A stretch of 64,000 bases of DNA from NCBI GenBank assembly GCA_020248265.1, contig JADCHX010000002.1:186001-250000 (forward strand), read 5' to 3'. Position numbers and translations under genes: made by a program. Position 1 is the first letter of the stretch, and each line of letters begins with the position of its first letter. This DNA is from Rhodocyclaceae bacterium (lineage in GTDB: Bacteria; Pseudomonadota; Gammaproteobacteria; Burkholderiales; CAIKXV01). Shown in pieces: positions 10,538 through 19,050 of this stretch. The notes under the pieces are model-generated. The model did not search any database and had not been told where the DNA came from. It was given only the letters and a program-made list of their open reading frames with translations.

Positions 10538-10998
10538 CGCGGATCGCCAGGCAGCCAGCGCCCGGCCGCAGCATCGTCGCTGGCGCGCGACTCGACCCAG
10601 CGTTCGCCGGCGGCCGTGCGCTCTTTCTTCCAGAACGGCGCGCGGGTCTTCAGGTAGTCCATGATGAACGCGCACGCGGCAAGCGCCTCTTCGCGATGCG
10701 CGGACAGCGCAATCACCAGCACGATCTGGTCCGCCGGCCGCATGCGTCCGACCCGGTGCACCACGAGTGCGTCCTGCAGGCGCCAGCGGCCATGGGCCTC
10801 GTCGACGATCTGCTGCAGGGACTTCTCGGTCATCCCGGGGTAGTGCTCCAAGGTGAGTTCGGTCACCCCGCTGCCCTCGTTGAAATCGCGCATCACGCCG
10901 ATGAAGCTGGCGACCGCGCCGACATCGCTGCGTCCCGCGCGCAACGCGCGGATCTCGGACGAGATGTCGAAGTCTTCCGCCTGAACCCGGACCGGCAT
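10534..10998 (-). CDS. moaE: Molybdopterin synthase catalytic subunit
   Basis: MoaE of 154 residues. With thiocarboxylated MoaD it inserts the dithiolene sulfurs into cPMP to form MPT. Visible family motifs are GAVASFIGVMRDFNEG, LTLEHYPGM, VVHRVGRM and the catalytic-lysine segment KTRAPFWKKERT (about 117-128). It begins 3 bases after the moaD stop and overlaps crcB by 4 bases. Length is normal, with a slightly longer C-terminal tail. Confidence 0.95.
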   Translation of the reverse strand: MPVRVQAEDFDISSEIRALRAGRSDVGAVASFIGVMRDFNEGSGVTELTLEHYPGMTEKSLQQIVDEAHGRWRLQDALVVHRVGRMRPADQIVLVIALSAHREEALAACAFIMDYLKTRAPFWKKERTAAGERWVESRASDDAAAGRWLPGDPR

Positions 10999-11001
10999 CG
11001 A

Positions 11002-11256
11002 TCAGCCCCCGGTGACCGGAGGAAACAGCGCGACCTCGTCGCCGTCGGCGAGCGGCTCGCCGGCACCGGCCAGATCCTGGTTGATCGCGATGCGCACCGG
11101 CCGCGCTGCATCCAGTTCGCAGGCCCATGCACCGCCCCGGGCTGCCAGCCACGCGCGCAATTGCCCTGCGGTCGCGACGCCCTCGGGCAGCTCCAGGCGT
11201 TCGCGCTCGACGCCGAAGGCCTCGCGCAGCCGGGCGAAATAGAGAAGCTCGATCAT
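11002..11256 (-). CDS. moaD: Molybdopterin synthase sulfur-carrier subunit
   Basis: This ubiquitin-like protein of 84 residues ends PPVTGG. The C-terminal Gly-Gly is adenylated and thiocarboxylated before sulfur transfer by MoaE. The start is MIELLYFARLREAFG, the typical MoaD opening. A second ATG 6 bases upstream (11262) is in frame, but the nearest purine-rich stretch (GAGG) is better spaced for 11256. It lies 56 bases after mobB and 3 bases before moaE. Confidence 0.93.
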   Translation of the reverse strand: MIELLYFARLREAFGVERERLELPEGVATAGQLRAWLAARGGAWACELDAARPVRIAINQDLAGAGEPLADGDEVALFPPVTGG

Positions 11257-11312
11257 GGCCATGCCTCGATGATAGCGCTCCGGACGGGCAGCGGCACCCC
11301 GGACGGGCGTGA

Positions 11313-11816
11313 TCACGCCCCCGCGCGAGGGAAGCGTGCGGCCACGAAGTCGGCGATGGCAGGGATGTCGTCGATGTCCAGCCGGCATACCGTCACCGGC
11401 AACGTCGGCAGGTCGGTCGCCACCGCCACGACCCCGGGGTCCGCTGCCGCCAGCAGCGGCGCCGGGCAGGCAGACCGGTGAACTTCGATCTTCGGGATCG
11501 CCGCATGCTTCCATCCCTCCACCAGCACCAGGTCGCACGGCGAAAGCCGGGCGATCAGGTCATCCAGCGAGGGCTCCGGTGCGCCACGCAGCTCGTGCAT
11601 CAGCGCCCAGCGGTTTGCCGAACCGACCAGCACCTCGGTGCAACCGGCCTGGCGGTGCCGCCACGAATCCTTGCCCGGCTGGTCCACATCGAAGGCATGG
11701 TGCGCATGCTTGAGCAGCGATACCCGCCAGCCCCGGGCGACCAGCACAGGCACGAGGCGTTCGATCAGGGTGGTCTTGCCGCTGCCGGAAAAGCCGGCGA
11801 AGCCGAGGACGTTCAT
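11313..11816 (-). CDS. mobB: Molybdopterin-guanine dinucleotide biosynthesis adaptor MobB
   Basis: The product has 167 residues and opens MNVLGFAGFSGSGKTTLIER, a P-loop GTPase start, followed by KHAHHAFDVDQPGKDS and LVEGWKHAAIPKIEVHR, all MobB signatures. MobB binds GTP and assists MobA in making the guanine dinucleotide form of the cofactor; mobA itself is at 19.0 kb on the other strand. ATG 11816 overlaps the tupC stop by 4 bases. The next gene, moaD, follows after 56 bases, the largest gap in this run. Confidence 0.93.
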   Translation of the reverse strand: MNVLGFAGFSGSGKTTLIERLVPVLVARGWRVSLLKHAHHAFDVDQPGKDSWRHRQAGCTEVLVGSANRWALMHELRGAPEPSLDDLIARLSPCDLVLVEGWKHAAIPKIEVHRSACPAPLLAAADPGVVAVATDLPTLPVTVCRLDIDDIPAIADFVAARFPRAGA

Positions 11817-12478
11817 GCGGGGAGTGTAGCGAGCTGCCCGCCAGCCAGGTGCAGCCGCCGCACGCCGGGCAATCCGAGCAGCGCACGATCGTGTGCAGCA
11901 ACCAGCACGGCTGCGCCCGACTCGACCAGTCGCCCGAGTAGCTCGACGACCTGCGCATGAGAGGCCTGGTCGAGGTTGGCAGTCGGCTCGTCGAACAGCA
12001 TCACCCTCGGTGCCAGCACCCAGGCGCGGGCGATCGCCGTACGCTGCGTCTCGCCAGCGGAAAGGCTGCGCGGATGCGTGCCGGCGACCGGCCGCAGGCG
12101 CGCCCAGTCGAGGGCGTGCCCGGTGCGGCGGCGGCTTTCCGCGCGTGGTACGCCGCGCGCGCGCAGTCCGTATTCGATATTCGCAGCTACGCTGGTCGAG
12201 AACAGCAGTGGGTGGGCCGGCACGAACTGCAACGCATGGCGCACGGCCTTTGGAAAGCGGCCAGCCTCGACCGGCCGGTCTTCGAACGACAGCGTGCCTG
12301 CATCGGGCTCGTGCAGCCCGGCCAGCACGCGCAGCAGCGTGGTCTTGCCAGCGCCGTTGTCCCCGGTCAGCACGCAGGCCTCGCCACCCTCGAGCGTGAT
12401 CGAACAGCCGTCGAGCACCGCCCGCCCGCCCAGGGTCACGCGCAGCCCCGTAGCGCGCAGCAGCAACGGGCTGCTCAC
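11813..12478 (-). CDS. tupC: Tungstate-type ABC transporter ATP-binding protein
   Basis: This ABC ATPase of 221 residues has Walker A GDNGAGKTT (about 40-48), a signature LSAGETQR (the usual LSGGQ is altered), Walker B VMLFDEPTANLD and the switch His in VAAHDR. With TupB and TupA it forms an oxyanion importer. It overlaps tupB and mobB by 4 bases each. Specificity is taken from TupA; molybdate transport remains possible. Confidence 0.88.
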   Translation of the reverse strand: MSSPLLLRATGLRVTLGGRAVLDGCSITLEGGEACVLTGDNGAGKTTLLRVLAGLHEPDAGTLSFEDRPVEAGRFPKAVRHALQFVPAHPLLFSTSVAANIEYGLRARGVPRAESRRRTGHALDWARLRPVAGTHPRSLSAGETQRTAIARAWVLAPRVMLFDEPTANLDQASHAQVVELLGRLVESGAAVLVAAHDRALLGLPGVRRLHLAGGQLATLPA

Positions 12479-13233
12479 GGCGCTGCCGGCCGGCCGGCAG
12501 CGCCCCGCGCAACGGAACGATACCGATGGCCAGCCACCGCGGCGCCCTGCCCCGCCCCCTGGCTGAACGCCAGCGCGACGTTGACCGCCAGCGCCACCAC
12601 CATCAGCACGATGCCCAGCGCGATGCCTTCAATGAAGGCTCCCTTGCTCGTCTCCAGCGCGATCGCCGTCGGGATGCTCCGGGTATGCCCCGCGATGTTG
12701 CCGCCGACCAGCAGCGCACAGCCGACCTCCGATACCACGCGGCCGAAACCGCTGAGTACGGCGGCCACCAGTGCGAAACGCACTTCGCGCAGCACGGTGA
12801 AAGCGGCACGCAGCGGCGACGCACCGAGCAGCCGCGCGGTCTCGTGCAGGCGCGGATCGGCCGCCTGTACCGCCGCCAGGGTGAACGCGCAGACGATCGG
12901 GAAGGCGATCACCACCTGCCCGATCGTCATCGCCTCGCGCGTGAAAAGCAGCTGCCAGGCCCCGAACGGACCCTGCCGGGACAGGAGCAGGTACAACAGC
13001 AGGCCGACCACTACCGTGGGGAAGGAAAGCAGGCTCTGGACAAGCACGACCAGCAGCCGGCGCCCCGGGAACCGGGTCATCGCGAGCAGGTAGCCGGCGC
13101 CCACCGCGAATGGGGTGGCGATCGCCATGGCCGCCAGCGAGACCTGCATCGACACACCGATGACCGTCCACAGCGCCGGATCGAGCACGGCCAGGCGGCG
13201 CAGTGCCTCGAGGGTCGGCTCTAGCAGTCCCAT
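12475..13233 (-). CDS. tupB: Tungstate-type ABC transporter permease
   Basis: The permease (252 residues) has five or six membrane segments and the inner-loop EAA-like stretch ETARLLGASPLRAAFTVLRE near 155. It resembles TupB/WtpB-type permeases, including SEVGCALLVGGNIAGHTR. It starts 2 bases after the tupA stop and overlaps tupC by 4 bases. Partners and context support oxyanion import across the inner membrane. Confidence 0.89.
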   Translation of the reverse strand: MGLLEPTLEALRRLAVLDPALWTVIGVSMQVSLAAMAIATPFAVGAGYLLAMTRFPGRRLLVVLVQSLLSFPTVVVGLLLYLLLSRQGPFGAWQLLFTREAMTIGQVVIAFPIVCAFTLAAVQAADPRLHETARLLGASPLRAAFTVLREVRFALVAAVLSGFGRVVSEVGCALLVGGNIAGHTRSIPTAIALETSKGAFIEGIALGIVLMVVALAVNVALAFSQGAGQGAAVAGHRYRSVARGAAGRPAAP

Positions 13234-13235
13234 CG

Positions 13236-14141
13236 CTAGCGGGTAACCTTCGGCACACCGGGGAAGAACAGCGTCTCGCCGCCGGCCTTGTACGATGCAA
13301 TGCGGGCCTGGCCCTCGGGCGAGGTGAGCCAGTCGATCAGTTCGCGTGCGCCGCGCGCATTGATGCCCGGGTGGCGCGCGGGATTCACCGCAATCACACC
13401 GTAGGGATTGGCCAGGGCCGGGTCGCCCTCGGACAGCACCGCCAGTTCAAGCCGGCCGCGCATCGATGCCCAGGTGCCGCGATCGGTCAAGGCATAGGCC
13501 TGCAGTTCGCTCGCCATCGTCAGCACTTCGCCCATGCCGCGGCCGGCGGACAGGTAACCCGCCCACTTCGGCAGGCCGCCCGCGGACTTCCAAAGGTCGA
13601 GTTCCATCTGGTGCGTGCCTGACTCGTCACCGCGCGAGACGAAACGCTGCTGGCGCCCGGCGACCGCTCTGAGTGCCGAGGCCGCGTTGCCGGCCGAGCG
13701 CACCCCGGCGGGATCCGCCTTCGGCCCGACCAGCACGAAATCGTTGTACATCACGTCGCGCCGGTCGACCCCGTGGCCGGCTGCGACGAAGCGGTCCTCT
13801 GCGGCCCGTGCATGCACCAGTACCAGGTCGGCGTCGCCGTTGGCACCCAGCTTCAAGGCCGCGCCGGTGCCGACCGACACCACCCGCACCGAGCAGCCAC
13901 AGACCTTCTCGAACGGCGGCAGCAGCCAGCCGAGCAGCCCGGAGTTCTCGGTGCTGGTAGTGGTCGCCATCCGGATCACGCGTTCGGAAGCCGGACGCTG
14001 CGCCACCGCGCTACCGCCGGGCGGCGCTTCGGCCGCGCGCGCGACGCCCACCAGGACAAGCGCGCACAGCAGCGCTGCAACACCCTGGCGACCCGGCGCC
14101 AGGCCGGCACGTACCCACGACCGCAACAGGACTTTTCGCAT
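13236..14141 (-). CDS. tupA: Tungstate-type ABC transporter substrate-binding protein
   Basis: The 301-residue product has a signal peptide (hydrophobic GVAALLCALVLVGVARA). The mature domain opens IRMATTTSTENSGLLGWLLP, the TupA pattern, and continues with GTGAALKLGANGDADLVLVH and MYNDFVLVGP. TupA-type receptors bind tungstate much more tightly than molybdate. I chose ATG 14141 over an in-frame TTG at 14171 (MPACQ). Neither has a strong ribosome site. It is the first gene of the minus-strand cofactor run and is divergent from the ModE-like gene, with only 41 bases between them. Confidence 0.9.
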   Translation of the reverse strand: MRKVLLRSWVRAGLAPGRQGVAALLCALVLVGVARAAEAPPGGSAVAQRPASERVIRMATTTSTENSGLLGWLLPPFEKVCGCSVRVVSVGTGAALKLGANGDADLVLVHARAAEDRFVAAGHGVDRRDVMYNDFVLVGPKADPAGVRSAGNAASALRAVAGRQQRFVSRGDESGTHQMELDLWKSAGGLPKWAGYLSAGRGMGEVLTMASELQAYALTDRGTWASMRGRLELAVLSEGDPALANPYGVIAVNPARHPGINARGARELIDWLTSPEGQARIASYKAGGETLFFPGVPKVTR

Positions 14142-14182
14142 ACGGCACCGTTCGCTCTGACAAGCAGGCAAACTTACGCACG

Positions 14183-14629
14183 ATGATGCAATCGATCAAT
14201 ATGAAGCCGACTTCCGATTCGACCCCGACCGCCGGGCCCTTGGGCCAAGCTGCACGCGCTCCGCTCAGGCTCTCGCTGCGCCTGACCGTATCGCTTGGCG
14301 ACGCCGACTGCGCGCGCGTACCGGCAGCTGCGTTCGACCTGCTGCGCCGGATGCCGCGTGTTGACTCCCTGCGCGAGGCAGCCAGCGGCTTCGGCCTGTC
14401 CTACCGCCATGCCTGGGCGCTGATCCGCGATGCGGAGCAGGCGCTGGGGGCGGCACTGATCGTCACCCGGCGTGGCTACGGAACGCAGCTCACGCCGTAC
14501 GGCGCGCTGCTTGCGGCGGCGCTGGAAGAGATCGAGTCCCGGCTCGCCCCGGAGCTGGATGCCGCCACCCAGGCCCTGTCGGCGGCGCTCGCACTGGGTG
14601 CCGGCGAACACGCACGGGTGCATCCATGA
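14183..14629 (+). CDS. ModE-like winged-helix regulator without a TOBE domain
   Basis: The product has 148 residues. After a 30-residue tail, residues 30-110 form the ModE N-terminal DNA-binding domain, including VDSLREAASGFGLSYRHAW, ALIRDAEQALGA and TRRGYGTQLTPYG. Full ModE has C-terminal TOBE oxyanion-binding domains; these are absent, so metal sensing would need another route, or the protein works as a short TunR-type regulator. It is divergent from tupA and overlaps the antiporter gene by 4 bases. The start could also be the ATG at 14186 or 14201. Confidence 0.8.
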   Translation: MMQSINMKPTSDSTPTAGPLGQAARAPLRLSLRLTVSLGDADCARVPAAAFDLLRRMPRVDSLREAASGFGLSYRHAWALIRDAEQALGAALIVTRRGYGTQLTPYGALLAAALEEIESRLAPELDAATQALSAALALGAGEHARVHP

Positions 14630-15717
14630 TGCGGCTGCCTGTCGCGTTGCCGGCCTGGTCGCTGCTGCTGCCGGCTGCGGCGATCGCGATCCTGCAGATG
14701 GCCGCCGGGCGCGAACTGGGCCCGCTGGCTGTCGCGGGCGTGGCGCTCATGCTGTTCGGTGCAGTGCTGGCTGCGGTCCACCATGCGGAGGTGGTCGCGC
14801 TGCGGGTCGGCGAGCCGTTCGGCACGCTGGTCCTCGCAGTGGCCGTCACGGTGATCGAGGTGGCGCTGATCGTGTCCCTGATGCTGGTCGGCGGCGAGGA
14901 GACCGCAGCACTGCCGCGCGACACCGTGTTCGCCGCGATCATGATCGTGTGCAACGGTGCCATCGGGCTGTGCATCCTGGTCGGCGGCCTGCGACATCAC
15001 ATCCTCGGCTTCCGCGCCGAAGGGTCGAACTCCGCGCTGGCGGTGCTGGCCACGCTCGCCATCCTCACCCTGGTGCTGCCGGCCTACACCACCACGACCA
15101 GCGGCCCCACGTTCTCTGCCGCGCAGATGGTGTTCGCCGGCATCGCTTCGCTCGTGCTGTACTCGGTGTTCGTGTTCGTGCAGACGGTACGCCACCGCGA
15201 CTACTTCCTGCCGGCCGACGTCGCCGACCATGACGTCGACCTGCACGCGGTGCCGCCGTCTACCGGCGTGGCGTGGGCCGCGTTCATCGTGCTCATGGTG
15301 GCACTGGTCGCGGTAGTCGGCCTGGCGAAGGCGCTGGCACCGACCCTCGAATCGGCGGTACGGGCCGCCGGGGCACCGCAGGCCGTCGTCGGGGTGGTGA
15401 TCGCGCTGATCGTGCTGCTGCCCGAGACATGGGCAGCGGTCCGCGCGGCCGCCGGCAACAGGCTGCAGACCAGTCTCAACCTGGCCCTCGGCTCGGCCCT
15501 GGCGAGCATCGGCCTGACCATCCCGGTCGTGGTCGTGCTCTCGTTCGCGCTCGACCGGCCACTGCTGCTCGGCCTGCCGCCGAAGGAGATCGCCCTGCTC
15601 GCGCTGACCCTCCTGGTGGCAACCCTGACGCTGAGCGCGGGGCGCACCACCGTCCTGCAGGGCGCGGTTCACCTGGTGCTGTTCTCGGCCTTCCTGTTCC
15701 TGGCTGCCGTGCCATGA
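14626..15717 (+). CDS. ChaA-type Ca2+(Na+)/H+ antiporter
   Basis: The product has 363 residues and about eleven hydrophobic segments in two related halves. The acidic exchanger motifs of the CaCA superfamily are visible: [15 protein letters not shown] near residue 75, [12 protein letters not shown] with [13 protein letters not shown], and in the second half [16 protein letters not shown] and [15 protein letters not shown]. It should exchange cations for protons at the inner membrane. It is translationally coupled to the ModE-like gene, which is an odd pairing. ChaA is the best family name; the ion is not certain. Confidence 0.85.
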   Translation: MMRLPVALPAWSLLLPAAAIAILQMAAGRELGPLAVAGVALMLFGAVLAAVHHAEVVALRVGEPFGTLVLAVAVTVIEVALIVSLMLVGGEETAALPRDTVFAAIMIVCNGAIGLCILVGGLRHHILGFRAEGSNSALAVLATLAILTLVLPAYTTTTSGPTFSAAQMVFAGIASLVLYSVFVFVQTVRHRDYFLPADVADHDVDLHAVPPSTGVAWAAFIVLMVALVAVVGLAKALAPTLESAVRAAGAPQAVVGVVIALIVLLPETWAAVRAAAGNRLQTSLNLALGSALASIGLTIPVVVVLSFALDRPLLLGLPPKEIALLALTLLVATLTLSAGRTTVLQGAVHLVLFSAFLFLAAVP

Positions 15718-15773
15718 ACCGACGGCCCGGCCGCGGCAGACCCGCGCCGGGCTCGATACCCGGAGCACGCGGC

Positions 15774-15779
15774 TATACT
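15774..15779 (+). promoter_or_regulatory. Putative -10 box for moaA
   Basis: TATACT lies 26 bases before the moaA ATG, in the 88-base gap after the antiporter gene. The -35 position is poor (GCTCGA). I found no convincing molybdenum-cofactor riboswitch in this short gap. Confidence 0.3.
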
Positions 15780-15805
15780 TTGCGGTTTCCCTCGCAGCAT
15801 CCCGG

Positions 15806-16807
15806 ATGACCCTCGTCGACACCCTCCATCGCCCGTTGCGGGACCTGCGCATCTCGGTGACCGACCGGTGCAACTTCCGCTGCACGTACTGCATGCCGAA
15901 GGAGGTCTACGGCAAGGACTTCCAGTTCCTCGAGCGCGAGGCGCTGCTGTCCTTCGGCGAAATACACCGGCTCGTCCGGCTGTTCCGCGATCAGGGCATC
16001 GAGAAGATCCGCATCACGGGGGGCGAGCCGCTGGTACGCCGCAAGATCGAGCGGCTGATCGAAATGCTCGCCTACCACGGCGATCTCGACCTCACGCTCA
16101 CCACGAACGGCTCCCTGCTGAAGCTGAAGGCTCAGGCACTGAAAGACGCCGGACTGAAACGGGTGACCGTCAGCCTCGATTCACTCGACGACGCCGTGTT
16201 CCGCCAGATGAACGACGTCGACTTTCCGGTCGAGAAGGTGCTCGAAGGCATCGACGAAGCGCACCGCGTCGGCCTGCCGGTCAAGGTGAACATGGTGGTC
16301 AAGCGCGGGGTCAACGACCAGGATGCGGTCGCGATGGCGCGTCGCTTCAAGGGCACCGGCCACATCCTGCGCTTCATCGAGTTCATGGACGTGGGCCACA
16401 CGAATGGCTGGAAACTCGACTCGGTCGTGCCCTCGGCGGAACTGGCCACGCGCATCGGCGCGGAGCTTCCGATCGAACCGGTGCCGTCGAACTACCGCGG
16501 CGAGGTTGCCGAACGCTGGCGCTACCTCGACGGCAGCGGCGAGGTCGGCTTCATCTCGTCGGTGACCCAGGCATTCTGCCGCGACTGCACCCGTGCGCGC
16601 CTGTCGGCAGAGGGCAAGCTGTACACATGCCTGTTCGCCACCCGAGGCACCGACTTTCGCGCACCGCTGCGCGCCGACGCCTCCGACGCCGAACTGTCCG
16701 CGCTGATCCGCAACGTGTGGTCGGCCCGCGACGATCGCTACTCCGAGTTGCGCAGTGCCGAAACCACGCATGCACAGAAGATCGAGATGTCCTACATCGG
16801 CGGCTGA
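15806..16807 (+). CDS. moaA: GTP 3',8-cyclase (radical SAM)
   Basis: MoaA of 333 residues catalyses the first step of molybdenum cofactor synthesis, from GTP. The N-terminal radical-SAM cluster ligands are Cys22, Cys26 and Cys29 (RCNFRCTYC). A second cluster site is formed by [10 protein letters not shown] and LYTC near residues 255-275, and the chain ends in the functional Gly-Gly (SYIGG). The SAM motif GGEPLVRR follows near 72. It is the first strictly moa gene on the plus strand, ahead of moeA, fdhD and mobA. Confidence 0.97.
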   Translation: MTLVDTLHRPLRDLRISVTDRCNFRCTYCMPKEVYGKDFQFLEREALLSFGEIHRLVRLFRDQGIEKIRITGGEPLVRRKIERLIEMLAYHGDLDLTLTTNGSLLKLKAQALKDAGLKRVTVSLDSLDDAVFRQMNDVDFPVEKVLEGIDEAHRVGLPVKVNMVVKRGVNDQDAVAMARRFKGTGHILRFIEFMDVGHTNGWKLDSVVPSAELATRIGAELPIEPVPSNYRGEVAERWRYLDGSGEVGFISSVTQAFCRDCTRARLSAEGKLYTCLFATRGTDFRAPLRADASDAELSALIRNVWSARDDRYSELRSAETTHAQKIEMSYIGG

Positions 16808-16891
16808 CCGTGCGGCGCGGCAGACGATACGACAGACCCCGATTCGACCGACCCCGGTTCGACCCACCCGAACGGCCCGCGAGAACGCACG

Positions 16892-18190
16892 ATGACCGAC
16901 CCCGATAGCGCAGCACCCGCAGGCAGCGGCTCGATCCGCGCCGCCTCCTGCGCCGACGACTACGATCCGAACTCGATGCCGGTCGACAAGGCGCGCGCCT
17001 TCATCGACCGCTTCGTCGCGCCGATCACCGGCACCCGTCGCGTGCCGGTGCGAGACGCGCTGGGCCAGGTGCTCGCCGAGGACATCGTTTCGCCGTTCGA
17101 CGTGCCGCTGGCCGACAACTCGGCGATGGACGGGTATGCCCTGCGCCATTCCGACGTCGACGGCCGTGAGGGCGTGACACTGAAGGTGGTCGGCACCGCC
17201 TTCGCAGGGCGCACGTTCAATGGCGAGGTCGCACCGGGCGAATGCATCCGGATCATGACCGGCGGCGTCGTACCGGCACCGCTCGACTGCGTGGTGCCCC
17301 AGGAACACACCCGCCCGGAGGACGGCATGGTCACCTTCGGGGCTGGCCTGCGCCGCGCGCAGAACGTGCGCCATGCCGGCGAAGACATACGCCGGGGTGC
17401 GACCGTGCTGCGGCGTGGCCAGTGGATGCGCCCGGCGGAGATCGGTCTGCTCGCCTCGCTCGGCGTCGGTGAAGCCACGGTTTTCCGCCGGCTGCGGGTG
17501 GCCTTCTTCTCGACCGGCGACGAACTGGTATCGATCGGTGGCACCCTCGGAGAGGGACAGGTCTACGACAGCAACCGCTACACGATCCACGGCATGCTGA
17601 CCCGCCTCGGTGTCGACCTGATCGACATGGGCGTGGTGCGCGACGACCCGGCGAAGCTCGAAGCGCATTTCGCCGAAGCGGCGCGAATAGCCGACGTGAT
17701 CATCACCAGCGGCGGCGTGTCGGTCGGCGAGGCGGACTTCATCAAGCAGATGCTCGACCGGATGGGCGAAGTCGTGTTCTGGAAGATCGCGATGAAGCCC
17801 GGCCGGCCGCTCGCCTACGGGCGCATCGGGGGTGCGCATTTCTTCGGACTGCCGGGCAATCCGGTGGCGGTGATGGCCACGTTCTACCAGTTCGTGCGCG
17901 AGCCGCTGCTGAAGATGATGGGTCGCGATCCGATGCCGGTGTTGCCGACGTTCAAGGCCACCTGTACCGCGCCGCTGAAGAAGGCGCCGGGACGCACCGA
18001 GTTCCAGCGCGGCATTCTCTCGGCGGTAGCCGATGGTCAGGGCTGGCAGGTGAAGCCCACCGGCGAGCAGGGTTCCGGCATCCTGTCCTCGATGTCGCAG
18101 GCGAACTGCTTCATCGTCCTGCCGGTCGAACAGGGCAATGCGCCGGCGGGCACCATCGTCGATGTGCAGATGTTCGAAGGCCTGGTCTGA
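16892..18190 (+). CDS. moeA: Molybdopterin molybdenumtransferase
   Basis: MoeA has 432 residues and inserts the metal into adenylated MPT. Motifs are MDGYALRHSDV, GVVPAPLDCVVPQEHT, FFSTGDELV, GQVYDSNRYTIHGML, ITSGGVSVGEADF, MKPGRPLAYG and GLPGNPVAVM, in normal order. It lies 84 bases after moaA; the gap holds an imperfect GACCCCGATTCGACC-type direct repeat. Its TGA overlaps the fdhD ATG (TGATG). Confidence 0.96.
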   Translation: MTDPDSAAPAGSGSIRAASCADDYDPNSMPVDKARAFIDRFVAPITGTRRVPVRDALGQVLAEDIVSPFDVPLADNSAMDGYALRHSDVDGREGVTLKVVGTAFAGRTFNGEVAPGECIRIMTGGVVPAPLDCVVPQEHTRPEDGMVTFGAGLRRAQNVRHAGEDIRRGATVLRRGQWMRPAEIGLLASLGVGEATVFRRLRVAFFSTGDELVSIGGTLGEGQVYDSNRYTIHGMLTRLGVDLIDMGVVRDDPAKLEAHFAEAARIADVIITSGGVSVGEADFIKQMLDRMGEVVFWKIAMKPGRPLAYGRIGGAHFFGLPGNPVAVMATFYQFVREPLLKMMGRDPMPVLPTFKATCTAPLKKAPGRTEFQRGILSAVADGQGWQVKPTGEQGSGILSSMSQANCFIVLPVEQGNAPAGTIVDVQMFEGLV

Positions 18191-19050
18191 TGGGACAGGC
18201 CGTACCCGACACGCGGCCTGACCTCACCACGGCACGGCGCGACCTCACCTTCGACGTAGAGGCGCTCGACGAGCATGGCCAGCGTTCGTCCGTCGCCATC
18301 GCCGGCGAACATCCATTGACGCTGTACGTCGACAAGCGCGAGCTGGTGACGCTGATGACGCTCGGCCAGGCGCCGGAGGCGCTGGCGCTGGGCTTCCTGC
18401 GCAACCAGCGCCTAGTGGCCGGCATCGACGAGATCGCAGCGGTCCATGTCGACTGGGAGGTCGATGCAGTAGCGGTCACCACGCGCGCCGGGGCTGCCGA
18501 CTTCTCGGCGCGCACTGCGAAGCGCACGGTCACCACCGGCTGCGGCCAGGGCTCGATGTTCGGCGGCCTGATGGAGGAGATCGATGCGATCCGCCTGCCG
18601 CAGCACGCGCGCCTGTCGCAGCGCAGCCTTTACGCGCTGCTCGATGCGGTACGCCGGCGCGAGACCGTCTACAAACAGGCCGGCGCCGTCCATGGCTGCG
18701 CGCTCGCGCGCTGCAGCGACCCCGGTGGCGCGGACGACCGCGTGGCGGCAAGCGCCGAGGTACTCTATTACGTCGAGGATGTCGGCCGGCACAACGCCGT
18801 CGATGCGATTGCGGGCCACATGTGGCTCGACCGGGTCGACGGTGGGGACAAGGTGTTCTACACCACGGGACGGCTGACTTCCGAGATGGTTATCAAGTGC
18901 GCGCAGATGGGCGTGCCCTTCCTGGTCTCGCGCTCCGGCCTGACCGAGATGGGGTACCGCATCGCACGCCAGGTCGGCCTCACGATGATCGGACGTGCGG
19001 CCAACACCCGCTACCTCCTGTTCACCGGCGCGGAGCGCTTCGACCGATGA
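18190..19050 (+). CDS. fdhD: Formate dehydrogenase accessory sulfurtransferase FdhD
   Basis: This protein (286 residues) belongs to the FdhD family, which delivers sulfur from IscS to the molybdenum cofactor of formate dehydrogenases. The conserved segment is TTGCGQGSMFGG near residue 118, with one Cys where E. coli FdhD has a two-Cys motif. Later motifs are EDVGRHNAVDAI and TTGRLTSEMVIKCAQMGVP. It overlaps moeA by 1 base and mobA by 4. No formate dehydrogenase subunit is in the window, so the client is elsewhere. Confidence 0.93.
   Translation: MGQAVPDTRPDLTTARRDLTFDVEALDEHGQRSSVAIAGEHPLTLYVDKRELVTLMTLGQAPEALALGFLRNQRLVAGIDEIAAVHVDWEVDAVAVTTRAGAADFSARTAKRTVTTGCGQGSMFGGLMEEIDAIRLPQHARLSQRSLYALLDAVRRRETVYKQAGAVHGCALARCSDPGGADDRVAASAEVLYYVEDVGRHNAVDAIAGHMWLDRVDGGDKVFYTTGRLTSEMVIKCAQMGVPFLVSRSGLTEMGYRIARQVGLTMIGRAANTRYLLFTGAERFDR

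Noticed and set aside
10538-11001. Fluoride riboswitch ahead of crcB
   Set aside because: crcB starts inside the moaE stop; there is no untranslated leader to hold one.
15718-15805. Molybdenum-cofactor riboswitch ahead of moaA
   Set aside because: The 88-base gap is too short and shows no convincing multi-stem structure by eye.
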